NCBI GenBank assembly: GCA_035048495.1 | Contig: CM068549.1 | Coordinates: forward strand, 13,111,863 to 13,175,862 | Length of the DNA: 64,000 nt | Direction: 5' to 3' | Source of the DNA: Euptelea pleiosperma | Taxonomy: Eukaryota; Streptophyta; Magnoliopsida; Ranunculales; Eupteleaceae | Part shown: positions 10,691 to 23,997 of the stretch, in pieces | Position numbering within the stretch: position 1 is the stretch's first letter | Layout: each line of letters begins with the position of its first letter | The notes under the pieces: generated by a model | Seen by the model: the letters and a program-made list of their open reading frames with translations, nothing else | Database searches by the model: none | What the model was told of the DNA's origin: nothing | Translations under genes and position numbers: made by a program

Positions 10691-13600
10691 ATACCGATAG
10701 ATAAAAATTGGGTTGAAAAGCCAAAAAATAGCCCTGAGTATCTAGCCGGAGTAGGACAATTCTTGGATTTTGCATTTTCTCTTTCAAAGTTTGGGGACAA
10801 GATCCAGTGTCTATGTAAAAAATATTGTAATGCATTAAAAAAGGATTGTCTAGAAGTATATTCGGACTTAGTATTTATTGGGATAATGTCGGATTACACC
10901 ACCTGGTTGTATCATGGAGAGAGTATGTATGATCCTGAATATATGAGTGATGAGGCTGATGAAGGTGATGATATGCAATGAATGTTACAAGATACATATG
11001 GAATGACAGACTTTGATCGTGAAGAGGATAATGAATCAACTGAGACTGGATCGACTATGCCAAATCGGGAAGCAAATAAATTTTATGAATTGTTGAAGGA
11101 TGTCGAAACTGAACTGTACCCAGGTTGCACTAAATTTTCAAAACTATCGTTCCTTGTACGATTATTACACTTGAAGTGCCTTAACGGATGGAGTAACAAA
11201 TCATTTGATATGTTGCTTGATTTGTTAAAAGAGACACTTCCTGTTGGTGAAACGTTGCCCCAGAATCATTATGAATCAAAGAAGATCCTTCGAGATCTTG
11301 ACATGCATTACAAGAAGATAGATGCGTGCCTGAATGACTGCATGTTATACTAGAAATAGCACGAGAACGCAAATGAATGCATTGTATGTGGTGAGTCTAG
11401 ATGGAAACCGATGACACGTCAATCTACTGAAAAGGCTTCCACTTCGTCTACAGATGATAAAAAAATATCCGCAAAGATTTTATGTTATTTTTTGTTGAAA
11501 TCAAGGCTTCAGAGGTTATTTATGTGTTCAAAAACATCTGAACATATGAGATGTCATGCTGAGTGTCGTACAAAAGATGGCGTGTTGAGGCATCTAGCAG
11601 ATTCAAAGGCGTGGGAAACTTTAGATCAGAAATACTCGTTGTTCACTTCAGAATCGATGAATGTTAGATTTGGGATAGCGTGTGATGGCTTCACTCCTTT
11701 TAGTTATACGAGCACTCCTGGTACATGTCCCATTGTTCTTATTCCATACAATTTGCCGCCATGGATGTGTATAAAGTAAACATATTTTATGTTGACCTTT
11801 CTTATTCCTGGTCCCAAGGCTCCTAGGAATGACATTGATGTGTACCTGCAACAGTTGATAGATAAGTTGAAGGAATTATGGACAGACGAATTTGAGGTAT
11901 ACGATGTCTCTTTAAAACAAAATTTTTGATGTCGTGCAGGAATCATATGGACTATTAACGACTTCCCTGCATTTGCGAACTTGTCAGGGTGGAGTACTAA
12001 AGGAAAACTTGCATGTCCATCTTGCCACAAGGACACTTGTTCGGTTAGATTGCAAGAAGGACACAAAGAACTTGGGACATCGTTGATTCTTATCACCTGA
12101 TCATAAATTTTGACAGAATAAAAAGTTGTTTAATGGCAAAAAGGAATTGAGTTATCTGCCAAAACCATTGTCCAATGGGGATGTGCTCGATCAATTACAA
12201 TAGTATGAGCAGATCATATTTGGTAAGGCAGATAAAGATAAAATTAGGAGGAAGAGAAAGAAAGATGATTGCAAGTTACCAAAGAATTAGAAGAAAATGA
12301 GCATTGTTTTTGAATTACCGTATTAGAAAAATCTCTTATTGCGACACAATTTGGATGTTATGCACATTGAAAAGAATGTGTGTGATAATGAAATTGGGAC
12401 ACTGCTGAATATGGAGGGTTCAAAAGACAACTTGAAGGCTCGTTTAGATATGAAATTAATGGGTATAAGGAATGAACTTCACCCCGTATCAGATGGAAAT
12501 TTTTTTTACTACTTGCTGCAACCTGCTGCATGCCACACGATGTCGACAGTTGAGAAAATGAAGTTCTGTCAAATCTTGAAAGAGGTCAAGGTTCCAGATA
12601 ATTATTCATCAAACTTCTCCCGATGTGTTATTGTCAAACAATGCAAGATCTCAGGACTCAAGAGTCATGATTGCCATGTTCTTATACAATAATTTTTTCC
12701 GCTTGCAATACGTGGTAACTTACCAAAGAATGTGTGTTCAGTTTTGATCGAGTTGTCCACGTTTTTCAGACAGTTATGTTCCAAAGTGTTGAATGTGAGA
12801 GAATTGGAACAACATGAATCACAGATTGCGATAACACTTTGCAAATTGGAAATGATATTTTCGTCGACCTTTTTTGATATTATGGTGCATTTGCCCATTC
12901 ATCTAGCTGGTGAAGCCAAGGTGGCTGGACTAGTGTAATATCGGTAGATGTATCCAATCGAGAGGTACTTGCACAGGCCAAAGATATATGTCCGAAATAA
13001 GAATTATCCTGAGGGTTCAATTACCGAAGGGTATATTTGTGAAGAATCTTTAATATTTTGCTCAAGATACTTGCATGACATTGAGACAAGGTTCAACCAA
13101 CTGCAACGGAATAGCGATGCTGTTAATGCTGAATCATGTGGGAAGTTATCCATTTTCACAGGAACTGGCCATGTTGTAGGGAAGGCAACATCACAGATGC
13201 TAAGCGACCTTAACTGGCAACAAACTCATTTCTACGTGCTCAACAACTGCCCCGAAGTTGCTCCATTTATTGTGTAAGACTAATCGTTTCAAATCTATTT
13301 TCGATATGTATTTCATATACATTGGTACTTAGTGTTTGTATTATTTATTGTACAGGCGACACAAAGAAATAATCAGTGCCAATAATTGACGTATGGGTCC
13401 TAGGGATGTGGATCTGAAATATATTAAGGAGTTTGCTTCATGGTTTAAAAACCATGTAAGGTTTCGATATCCTACAACATTTTTACTTTATAAGTGTAAT
13501 TATATAATGTATTAAATATATTAATTGACCTTATTTTTCAATTTGAATAGGTCTCACAGATGCGGTTAAATGGTGAGCAAATAGATGAATCTCTCGAATT

Positions 13601-14228
13601 GTTATCTTTGGCTCCTTCTTGGATAGTGAATTCATATAAGGGGTACATTGTAAGAGGGTATAGATTTCATTCACAAGATAGAGAGAAATGAAGGAAAACT
13701 CAAAATAGTGGAGTTTTTATAAGTGCAGAGACTAATAGTTTTGGAAGCGCAAGAGATACAAACCCGACGACAGACAATGTTGAATATTATGGCATCTTAA
13801 CTGATGTTATGGAGTTACAGTATCCTAACGAGAATCGGTTTGTGTTATTCAAATATCATTGGTATGATGTCCTGAATCATGGGGGATTCTACCTAGATGA
13901 GTATGGGTTCAACTGTGTGAATATCAAATGAACCTTATATACTAACGAACCATTTATTCTTGCAACTCAAGCACAACAAGTTTTTTATATCCAAGACATC
14001 ACCAATGACGATTGGTGCATTGCAGTAAAGACACAACCAAGAGACACGTATGATATGGAGTCGATCGAGGATCCAGAAGTTGAGCCTTTCCAAATAAATG
14101 AGCCTGGGATGTACCAAGATCCTACTGACTCCAATGATGATGTCACTTGGGTCAGGGATGATGTTGACGGAGTTGTTGTTCAAGCTTATGGAGTAGATCA
14201 AGCTTTCATCGATGATGATGAGGATTAA
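10691..14228 (+). pseudogene. TNP2-type transposase (Transposase_21), decayed
   Basis: Near-continuous similarity to plant En/Spm TNP2 proteins: KNWVEKPKNSPEYLAGVGQF, then FYELLKDVETELYPGCTKF, LVRLLHLKCLNGWSNKSFDM, VLIPYNLPPWMC, LLRHNLDVMHIEKNVCDNE, ILKEVKVPDNYSSNFSRC, a DUF4218 region (about 12700-13060), CSRYLHDIETRFN and a DUF4216 region (about 13780-13930). Introns with GT-AG ends are visible at 13274-13355 and 13456-13550; splicing them restores PFIVRHKEI and WFKNHVSQMRLNGE. The expected start has ATA instead of ATG near 10691. TGA at 10979, TAG at 11351 and many later stops kill it. It would cut and join the CACTA ends. Confidence 0.92.
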
Positions 14229-14348
14229 ATGTAATTTTGAATATTTTTTTGTTTTAATTTTCTTCTTGTAAGATGTTTGATTATTTAAATTGACGTTTAT
14301 GCTTCTACATTGACTTAATATTATTCATGCAAGAAGTTAGAATATAAA

Positions 14349-15880
14349 ATGCCTCGACGTGACAAGTCTAGGCGTATTCCAACGGTCCCATTGACGTCGG
14401 CTACCCCATCGGTGGCCGTGACTGCGGCAGCAATGTCGTCGGTCCCATCGATGTCGGTAACCCCATCAGCGGCGACGTCATCGGCCCCGTCGACGTTGGC
14501 GACCCCATCATCTTCACAGGGGGCTAATCCCCCACAGTCGACGCCTGGTACTTCTGGTATGATAAGTTGCTCATTATTATTGTTTGAAGTTATAATCTTG
14601 TATACTCGTTGACATATTTGTGTTTAATTTTTTAAACAGCTTCTACCAGCGTTCATAGGAGAGGGCCCACCCGAGGCATGGGTAATTTTGGAATGGAATA
14701 TGGTCAGAAAATGCAGCTAGAATGGAATGACAAAGGCCAACCAGTAATAGCAACAGGTGGCTCATTTGGGCTATTTATTGGGCACGACTATTAGGTATTT
14801 GGCCACGCCACGTTGTAGGCCAAGAGATGGGTTGACATTCCTAACCATGCAAAGGATAGGATGTGGGAAGGAATAATGTGTTTCACATTTAGTAGAGGAC
14901 ATGATTTACTTAATATAATTTTTTTTCACATCTACTTAATATAACTTTTTAGGCAAAAGTTGATATCACCAAAGAACATAGACCGTGGGTCATGCAGAAT
15001 ATGGGAGTCAAATACAAAGAGTGGAAGAGTGATTTGAAAAAAAATTATGACGCGATGGACACTAATGAGCGTCAACTGCAAAATAAACCTATAGGCATCA
15101 GCGATGAGGATTGAGCCTTTCTTGTTACATACTGGAGTAGTAATGAGTTCAAGGTATTTAAAACTTAAAATTTTATCCACATTTTTTGGGTCAAAAAATT
15201 ATTGTAATGTCATTGAATTTGTGCAGGCTTTATCAACACAAAATAAGGCAAATCGTAGTAAACAAACAATGAAACATACTGGGGGGACGAAAAATTTTGT
15301 GCAGCATAAAGAATAAGAAGTGCGCATATGGTTTCATCCACTCACTTTTTTTTTATATGATTTCATCCACTCACTTTTTTTAAGTCACAATAACATATAA
15401 CTATGTAACAATTTGTATATTTTCTTTAATGATAAGTTCAGAGTAGGAAAGACGGACTACAACAACACAAATCGACTTATTCTTCCGAACCCATATTAAA
15501 AAAGATGGGTTACTGGTTGATTCTACATTTGCTGAGATCATGGTACGAAAAATGTCTACCTGATCATAGAAATATAATTGTCTTCTACTCATTTATTTAC
15601 TTCGAATGCAGTCAAAAATTTTGAGAGCTTTCACAGAGTCAGATGGCACAGAGTGGGGGGTCTTCTACTCCCACACTCACACCTGATGACATCTATGCCA
15701 TGTTGATGCCCCCAAAGCAACATGGTCAGGTACGCGATTACGGCTTAGGCCCGACGCCTACCACGGTCTTTGGCTCATCATCTCGCTCATCAAGTTCTAG
15801 TTTACGAGTCTTCAAAATGAGATGACGGAAATGCGACAATCAAATATGCAACTTCAAGAGCAAATGAAGCCACGTTCTTC
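14349..15880 (+). pseudogene. CACTA second gene, Transposase_24 / TNPA-like, decayed
   Basis: It starts MPRRDKSRRIPT with a Ser/Thr/Pro/Ala-rich N-terminus. An intron at 14557-14639 leads to RGPTRGMGNFGMEYGQK and LEWNDKGQPVIATGGSFG. Later exon pieces are HRPWVMQNMGVKYKEWKSDL (about 14970), QNKANRSKQTMKHTGGTKNF (about 15240) and DGTEWGVF (about 15640). The order and the 'NKANRSKQTMKHTGGTK' signature are those of plant Transposase_24 proteins, which accompany TNP2 in CACTA elements and are thought to bind subterminal repeats. Several stops occur, and exon boundaries beyond the first intron are uncertain. A final short frame at 15643-15825 (LTPDDIYAMLMP) may be its C-terminus. Confidence 0.75.
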
Positions 15881-15949
15881 TTTTAGGATTATTGCATTTA
15901 ATTACTTTATGTTATATGTTTAGGAATTTTGAAGTTTTAAATAATCTGT

Positions 15950-17587
15950 AGTAGGTTATAGGTTTGGGAATTTCAGACTTAGAAGTGAATTGCATTTCGG
16001 GACCTCGCCGTCCAAATTGGGCAAACGAGGTCCGAATCACCCGAAATCTCTTCCAACATTTCAAACGTGTTGAAACAAATGTGTTGGAAGAAACGAAGTC
16101 AAAATCCAAGGTCCGATTGAAAATTGTAGTCAGTAGTAGGTTTAGGCATTTGAGACTTAGAAGTGAAGTCTATTTCGGGAGATCGTCATCCAAATCGGGC
16201 AAACGAGGTCTGAATCACCCAAAACCTCTTCCAACACTTCAAACGTGTTGAAACAAATATGTTGGAAGAAACAGAGTCAAAATCCGAGGTCTAATTGGAA
16301 AACTGAAGTCAGTAATAGGTTTAAGCATTTAAGACTTAGAAGTGAAGTTCATTTTGGGAGCTCGACGTCCAAATCGGGCAAACGAGGTCCGAATCACCAA
16401 AAACCTCTTCCAACACTTCAAACATGTTGAAACAAATGTGTTGGAAGAAATAGAGTCAAAATCCGAGGCCCGATTGGAAAACTGTAGTCAATAGTAGGTT
16501 TAGGGATTTAAGACTTAGAAGTGAAGTCTATTTCGGGACGTTGACGTACAAATCGGGCAAACGAGGTGCGAATATCTCAAAATCTCTTCCAATATTTCAA
16601 ACATGTTGAAACAAATGTGTTGGAAGAAATGGAGTCAAAATCCGATGTCCGGTTGGAAAACTATAGTCAGTAGTAGGTTTAGGGATTTGAGACTTAGAAG
16701 TGAAGTCTATTTCGGGACATCGACGTCCAAATCGGGCAAACGATGTCCGAATCAATCAAAACCTCTTCCAACACTTCAAACATGTTGAAACAAATGTGTT
16801 GGAAGAAACGAAGTAAAAATCCGAGGTTTGGTTGGAAAATTGTAGTCAATAGTAGGTTTAGGGGTTTGAGACTTAAAAAGTGAAGTCTATTTCGGGATGT
16901 TGACGTCCAAATCGGGCAAATGAGGTGCGAATATCTCGAAACCTCTTCTAACACTTCAAACATGTTGAAACTAATGTGTTGGAAGAAACGGAGTAAAAAT
17001 TTGAGGTCCGATTGGAAAACTGTAGTCAGTAGTAAATTTAGGGATTTGAGACTTAGAAGTGAAGTTTATTTTGGGAGGTCGACGTCCAAATCGGGCAAAC
17101 GAGGTCCGAATAACTTGAAACCTCTTCCAACACTTCAAACATGTGGAAACAAATGTGTTGGAAGAAATGGAGTAAAAATCTGAGGTCCGATTGGAAAACT
17201 GTAGTCAGTAGTAGGTTTATGCATTTGAGACTTAGAAGTGAAGTCTATTTCGGGAGCTCGACGTCCAAATCGGGCAAATGAGGTCCGAATCATTCGAAAC
17301 CTCTTCCAATACTTCAAACATATTGAAACAAATGTGTTGAAAGAAACAGAGTAAAAATTTGAGGTCCGGTTGGAAAACTATAGTCAGTAGTAGGTTTAGG
17401 CATTTGAGACTTAAAAGTGAAGTCTATTTCGGGAGCTCGACATCCAAATCGGGCAAACGAGGTCTGAATCACTTGAAACCTCTTCCAACACTTCAAACAT
17501 GTTGAAACAAATGTGTTGGAAGAAATGGAATAAAAATCTGAGGTCCGATTGGAAAACTGTAGTCAGTAATAGGTTTAGGCATTTGAG
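15950..17587 (+). repeat. Tandem array, about 179-bp unit, 9 copies
   Basis: The word TTGGAAGAAA recurs at intervals of 178-180 bp (about 16083, 16261, 16440, 16619, 16799, 16979, 17158, 17337 as TTGAAAGAAA, 17517). It is accompanied each time by 'cagtagtaggttta', 'gacttagaagtgaag' and 'gtccaaatcgggcaaacgagg'. The copies are diverged by substitutions but almost constant in length. The array lies between the second CACTA gene and the 3' subterminal repeats. Its open frames are incidental. Confidence 0.93.
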
Positions 17588-18332
17588 TTTGTATTTTTCA
17601 TTTTGTTTTAACTGAGTCTTAACATTTCATATTCTAATCATTTTACTATTTGTTTTGTAGGGATTGCATGCTGATTGGCCTGACTTGATGCTGATTGGTT
17701 TTGCTAGATGTTGATTCGCCCGACTTCTTCTACCAGCATTTTTTTGTTGTTTTGAACTAAAAGTTTGAATTCAGAACAATCAATATTGTAATCTATTTTT
17801 AGATATTTGATACATGTTTTCATGGAAATGAAGCAGATCTTACAGGTTATAGATAGATATTCAATATTATATGTATAGGATATATACAATAGGTACTACT
17901 TGTCACAGGATATATACAGGTTACATGTATTACAGGTTATTGTATAAAAAAAAATCAATGCAAAGTTTCAAAACGATTACCGACGGCCAATGACCATTGC
18001 TACAAATGGCCTATACCGACGGTCAGGGTTTTAGCCGTCGGTATATGGCATCTGTAGCAACGGTCAGTGGCTGTCGGTAATGGTTTTGTTTTGTAAATAA
18101 ATTCTTTTTAAGTATTTACCGACGGCCATGACCGTCGCTACAGATGCCATATACCGACGGTCAGGGTTTTCGCCGTCGGTATATGGCATATGTAGCGACG
18201 GTCAGTGGCCGTCAGTAATTGTTTGTTTCATCGCTATAAAGTATATATAGCGACATTTTGTTGGCCGTCAGTATAAGAGCTTTATAGGGACGGTTTTCAG
18301 CCGTCGGTAAAAGATTGTTGTCGTCTGTATAT
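17588..18332. repeat. CACTA-1 3' spacer and right subterminal repeats (first part)
   Basis: 17588-17970 is AT-rich without genes. From 17975 the CCGACGG/CCGTCGG words recur in alternating orientation, including two copies of 'ataccgacggtcagggtttt' near 18015 and 18152. The array is then interrupted by the solo LTR and resumes at about 21990. Confidence 0.8.
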
Positions 18333-21300
18333 TGTAATACCCTGAACTTTCATTCTAGGGTATTATGGTAAATTCACCTAATAATGAAAACCTAAAACTT
18401 TTTTAAACTTATATTATTGTTTTTAAAGTTTAATATAATGCTCGAGTATGTGTATTTAATTTGGTTTCATTCTGACAACTTTGAAAAACCTGCTATTTTT
18501 GAAACTCGCTCTTTAGGGCTAAATTCTTGCTAAAAATAATGGACCATAACTTGCAGGGGACTTTTTCTTTTCCCAACTAACATTTCAGAACTTTTATATA
18601 AAAAAAAATTATTTTGTGAGCCTGAAACGCCAAAAATATTCCTATTTTATCCTTAGCAACTTATCTGTGAAATTTGGAACCTTTTCTAAGATATGAAAAC
18701 TCTAGTTGAAGATTTTGGGAGATTTTGACAAAATAGTATTTTCGTAATTTTAAACTTTCCTACTATTCTTATTTTTTTTAAAAATAATAATATTTTATTA
18801 TATTTTATTTATTTAATAGGAGTGTGGGACCCGCGAATCACTTTCGGGTCATTCCGATGTCATTTGACACTTTTCTAGGGTTTTGAATATTTTTATGATT
18901 CATGTGCGTTACATGTGTCAATACCTTATTGTATGAACTTTTAAATTATATAATATAGTTTAATTGAATTAATTTATAATTATTTGTATTATGATTGTTG
19001 GGTGGGCCCCGTATGGCCAATTTAGAGGAGTTTTGGGCTTAATAATATTCTTAAATAAAGCCTATTGATATATATGGGCCTTGGGCCCATTTCTAAACTA
19101 TAAGCAATGTAAAATATAAGTTTTTGAGGGTTGAAAAAGTCATCCCTTTGATAGTTATGAATTTTACTAATATAGAAACCCTAATCATTCCCTAAACCTA
19201 TTTATGAAAACCCTAAAGCTTTAGAAGCTTTCACAAACTCAACTCTATTAAAGAATAGAGAAAGCTCCATTAAACCTTCATCCGGGCACCTATCGCACTC
19301 GAGCAAGAAAGGAGAATTGACGGAGACTCTGAATGAAAGAACATACCCCGAAGAGAGGACGATCCGACGACTTTCAAATTTGAAGAAACTTTTGATTTTC
19401 ATTAAAGTTTAAGAAACCTTGAAGTAAGTGTGTTTGATTCATCCTATACTTATTTTTCTTCAAGATTTTATTTTATTTTTCATTAAGTAATGGTCGATAC
19501 TCATTATAAATTAATTTCAACAATATTTACTTTATTCTTACTAGGTTGATCTTTATTTTAGGCCACCATGATGGGTTTAGCCATGATCTATTTTGTACCT
19601 ATAACGGATGACTATGTTCTTTATCATTTTTGTTGTATTTTTATGATTTAAATATTTTTATAATTATTTTTATTAAATACCTGTATAAATTTATTTTCCA
19701 AAACCGTTTAGTTTGTATTTTTCTGATTTGTATTGATTAAGTTATAATTTTTTTTAAGTTGTGGGACTTTAAAAAATAACCCAAAATTTTAAATTTTACA
19801 TGGTCCAATTCACTTATGATTTCGATCTATATTTTTAACCTAAATATCTTTTTAATTATTTTTCATCGATACCTCTGTCAATCTAGTTTCTAGAACCTTT
19901 GAGTTTGTATTTTTCTGATTTGTATTGATTAAGTTATGATTTTTTAAACGTGTTAGACTTTTCTGTAAAACCCAAAATTCAAGATTTTATACGGTCCACT
20001 TCACTTGAGATTTTGATCAATATTTTTAACCTAAATATTTTTCTAATTATTTTTCATAGATACCTCTATAATCTAGTTTCTAGAACCTTTGAGTTTTTAT
20101 TTTTTTGATTTGTATTAATTAAGTTATGATTTTTCGAATGTGTTAGACTTTTCTGTAAAACCTAGAATCCCAAATTCTGTTCAACCCACTTCATTAAGGG
20201 TTTCGACCCATATTTTAAAATTTGAATATTTTTCTATTTCTTTTTCCTAAATATCTCTATAAATCTAGTTTCTATAATATTTGCGTTTGTATTTTTCTAA
20301 TTTTTATTGATCAAGTTATTATTTTTCAAATGTACGGGACGTTTCTGTAAAACCCAGAATCCCAGATTCTGTCCGACCCACTTCATTAAGGGTTTCGACC
20401 CATATTTTGAATCTAAATATTTTTCAATTTCTTTTTCCTAAATACCTCTGTAAATCTAGTTTCTATAACATTTGAGTTTGTATTTTTCTGATTTGTATTG
20501 ATTAAATTATGATTTTTCAAATGTGCGGGACTTTTCTGTAAAACTCAGAATCCCAGATTCTATCCGGCCCAATTAATTAAGAGTTTTGACCTATATTTTG
20601 AATCTGAATATTTTTTTATTTATTTTTTCTAAAACCTCTGTGAATCTAGTTTTTAAATCCATTGAGTTTATATTTTTCTAATTCATATTTATTTAGTTAT
20701 GATTTTTATAATGCAGTACATTTTTTGTAAAAAACCTATTAATTGTTCGTGGTTCGGTCATGATTATTAACTATTAAGGTTTTAACCTTGTTGTTTGACT
20801 AAACCCTAGATGGTTTGACCTATACTTGTATGCATGGGGATCCCACCCATGTGTCTTGGATCTCTCATAGGGTTCGACCAAGTGTCTTGGATCTTTCTTT
20901 AGTCGACCTTGTGTGATGGATCCCTCATAGAGTTCGGCCATGGCGTGTTGGATTCTCTTACGATTTTTACTTATATTATTCATCGATGTTGATTGTGATA
21001 TTTGGTGATCGTTTACATGTTATTCATGTTGTTTAACCATAGTTCGTTCCCATATTATTATTCTTGATGATCATGTGTTTATTTTATTATTTTATATTCT
21101 TATTTAAATGTTAAATACATGATGCTTATGCCATGTAACCCTAGTACCATCTTGTTGTCATACCATGATCATCACGTCATTTCATATAAGGGGTGCATAA
21201 GGGAACGGGGTTGAAGTATATTATATACGTTTATATTAGTTTTATCGATTAATCAGGGTTCAGTACCCTATGGTGAAAGGCCCTAGACGTTATTATATCC

Positions 21301-21958
21301 TGTAGATGGGTCAATGAGACCGCTCCCAGTGCGAGAAGGAGATGGAGACCCTATGTGGTTATGGGTACTAGTTGCATTTGCATCCCATACTCACTTGCAT
21401 TTACCCTCATATTCATGTCATCCTTATTATATGATTGAGATGCATACTTTGGTTTAAAACTTGTATAGTATGACGTCATACCATGCACACTGTTGTATTA
21501 ATGGGTCTCGGCTCACGGTGCTACACCGATACCATTTTCAGATTTTGAGGAACTGGGTACGTATGATGATTTTGAGATGGAAGACTCCGGTTTACTCGAG
21601 GAGATCGGCGAGGATTAGGGAGTCGATCCCACACTTTAGAAGACTTTATTTTGATTGTTCTAAAACATTACTTATTTATTTTCACGGGCATATAGTCCTT
21701 TGATTGCGAGCATGTTCTCATCTTCTTCTCTCCGTACTTAGTTGATTGATTGAATTATTTGAATTATAAATTATTTTAATTATTTGTTTTCTATATCTAG
21801 ACTTTTTGTTTACTTAGTGGGTTTTCGAATGAACCTTAGTAGTCTAATTTACATAATTGGACCACTAGGGGATATTCATGGATCACCTCTGGGTTCGGGT
21901 ACGGGTCGATCTACGGATTTTCAGGTCGTATCTGGGTATCCGGATTCGGGGCGTGACA
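18333..21958 (+). mobile_element. Solo LTR of a Ty3/gypsy-like element, about 3.6 kb
   Basis: It begins TGTAATACCCTGAACTTTC and ends CGGGGCGTGACA. These are termini I know from long LTRs of plant Ty3/gypsy elements. It cuts the CACTA-1 subterminal repeats in two, so it is a later insertion. There is no PBS, gag, pol or second LTR. The flanking pentamers (TATAT and GTCCT) do not match, so the edge may be off by some bases or the flank altered. Orientation is taken from TG...CA plus the order of features and is not certain. Confidence 0.65.
19560..20740 (+). repeat. Tandem repeat inside solo LTR, about 190-bp unit, 6 copies
   Basis: The block 'gtttgtatttttctgattt' recurs near 19710, 19900, 20092, 20287, 20478 and 20667. 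It is followed each time by 'gggacttttctgtaaaac' and 'aatcccagattctgtcc' variants. Spacing is 189-197 bp. Non-coding. Confidence 0.88.
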
Positions 21959-22131
21959 GTCCTCTTGGACTACAGAATTATGTTTGACAGAAGGACCTTT
22001 ATCGACGGTCTTTTTAGAATTAGTTGTCGATAAAACCTTTAGTGACGAATGTTTTACCGACGCCTACCGACAAAATATAGTCTTTTACCGATGGTCATCG
22101 GCCGTCGGTAAAACCCTTTTTTGTAGTAGTG
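21959..22131. repeat. CACTA-1 right terminus
   Basis: After about 35 bp of unclear origin, the subterminal repeats resume (ttatcgacggtc, accgatggtcatcggccg). The element ends CCCTTTTTTGTAGTAGTG at 22131. CTT follows as the target duplication. Confidence 0.9.
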
Positions 22132-23297
22132 CTTTTAATTACCACGTTATGTCCTAGAGGGAGGTGAATATGACAATTTTTCTGTAGATTCTATATGGAT
22201 TAAAAATTAATGATCACACAAGGCGAAAAAGGATCAAACAATCAAAATACTAATTATCCACAGAACATAGATATAGGTAAATCTGAGACAAGATATGCAA
22301 ACATTCACAATCAAATGAGAACAGATTTATAGTGGTTCGGCGACTCCGTACCTACGTCCATTGTCCAAAACTCAACACGAGTATTATTATATTATTTTAA
22401 TTATACATTACAACATTTCCAATTGAAATAAACAATCAAACAACTAAGATAACACTTGATCTCAATCTAATGAAAATCATTTCTCGCTTACCTAAAAAGT
22501 CAGCCTAGGCCAGTAGTCTTTTAGAGAAGCACTCTTTTCACGGATCTACAATCCTCAACTCAATTAGATGAGTTCTCACTCATCCACCAATCACAAATAA
22601 CGAAGTTTGATAGATTGGATTCACTCTAAAATGTTTGTTCTTATAGATACTTACTTTTCGATGAATTTGATAAAATAGTAAATCCTAGAAGAATAATTCG
22701 CCATAGAGACACTCTGCCAAGGATGATCCTCTTTTTGGAAGAATATGATTGCAGAAAATAGTAAGCTTTGTAGTCTCTCAAACATTAGAGCCTTCACACA
22801 ATAATGAACTAGATTTGGTCAGGTGAAGCTCTCTCAAATTCAAAATCTCTAGACTCAAGAGATGTTAATCAAAGAATGAGAGTCAAAGATATAGCTTGAT
22901 TGGGTTACTCCATTGATGGGTTTAGTCTCTATTATAAAATGCTATACCCATACAAGAGAAACGGACCTAAAAGAACCGTATAATGACTTAAGTGCGCCAA
23001 AATTCGTACAAGAGACGAAGTCAAAACGAGATCCGTAATAGGGGGTTGACAGCACAATATGTCCAGTCGATTGGAAAGTACATTGAATATTTGCTTCAAA
23101 TCTTCATGCTTGAGCTTGAATTTGTCTTCAGTTGAGCTTGAACACTTGGGTTGATTTTTTTTAGCTTTTATTCTTCTTCGATTTGTTGATGAAGTCCACT
23201 TGATCTTTGACACTTCAGTCTTCAAAGAACTTCTAACTTAATGAGATAGATTATAGAAAAACTAAAGTTTCTTGGGATTGACAATCGAGACTTTTCA
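22132..23297 (-). repeat. Copia-1 3' LTR, major part (right of CACTA-1)
   Basis: This continues the LTR started at 6804-6815. Bases 22132-22134 (CTT) are the CACTA-1 target duplication. Compared with the other LTR it lacks about 360 bp near 23040-23070, where the palindromic-motif array would be. It ends CTTTTCA and is followed by the polypurine tract, AAAGAGGGAGAT on the minus strand (23298-23309). Confidence 0.88.
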
Positions 23298-23997
23298 ATC
23301 TCCCTCTTTGTCAATGCCAGGACAAAACAAATAACTACCAAATTATATTACAATTTTTTCTCAATCAGAAATAAATTAGCAAAGCTCCCCTTAAGTACAA
23401 AACCCACCCAAAAATAAATGATCTAGATGAATCAAAGGGCAAGGCAACAAAACAGTAGCTCGCGATTAGTACCAAAATTCCAGTAACAACACATTGCTAC
23501 AAAATAATCAACTTGACAAAATAATCTTTGACAAAAACTTCTCATTAGTACATTAGTCCAATAATACCAAAAAAGTCTTCTCAGTATATTAGTTCAATAA
23601 AACCAAAGGATAGCAAGAATCACAGATTTTATGGCAAGTAGTTAAACAAAAATATAGATAGCAACAAGTGTATCATATAATCCAAAAATAGTTCCAACAA
23701 ATATCTCATAAGATATATATAATTGATTTCTCCCCCTTTTTGTCATACATTGACAAAGGGAAGAATTCCAAATATGAGATGATAAAGAAATATTCATGAT
23801 AGTGCAAAACATCATCATCATACATCAAACAAATAGATAAATCCACCACAAATATATCACACAAAATACCATTCAAATATATAGATAAGGTCACCAGTGC
23901 TGACCATCATAACCACAAAGTATTAAAGTAATGAGGTATTAAATAATACAGACCAATAATATCAAATAATACATCCCAAATAAAATATACTACTGAT

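Larger units (their letters stand above)
6816..22131 (+). mobile_element. CACTA-1: En/Spm-type DNA transposon, 15.3 kb
   Basis: The left end CAGTACAAGAAAA (CACTA with one substitution) and the right end GTAGTAGTG are inverted. The element is flanked by the 3-bp duplication CTT (6813-6815 and 22132-22134). Subterminal regions are full of CCGACGGTCA/GCCGTCGGTA words in both orientations (6836-7125, 17975-18332, 21990-22110), the usual transposase-binding repeats. It encodes a TNP2-type transposase and a Transposase_24-type gene, both decayed. It lies inside the copia-1 LTR; removing it with one CTT restores the LTR exactly. Confidence 0.93.

Noticed and set aside
15964..17496. Many 60-95 residue ORFs on both strands
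   Set aside because: Generated by the 179-bp tandem repeat; the same frames recur in each unit without a start or domain.
15950..17587. CRISPR-like regular repeats
   Set aside because: The whole unit repeats with no unique spacers, and the sequence is plant nuclear DNA.
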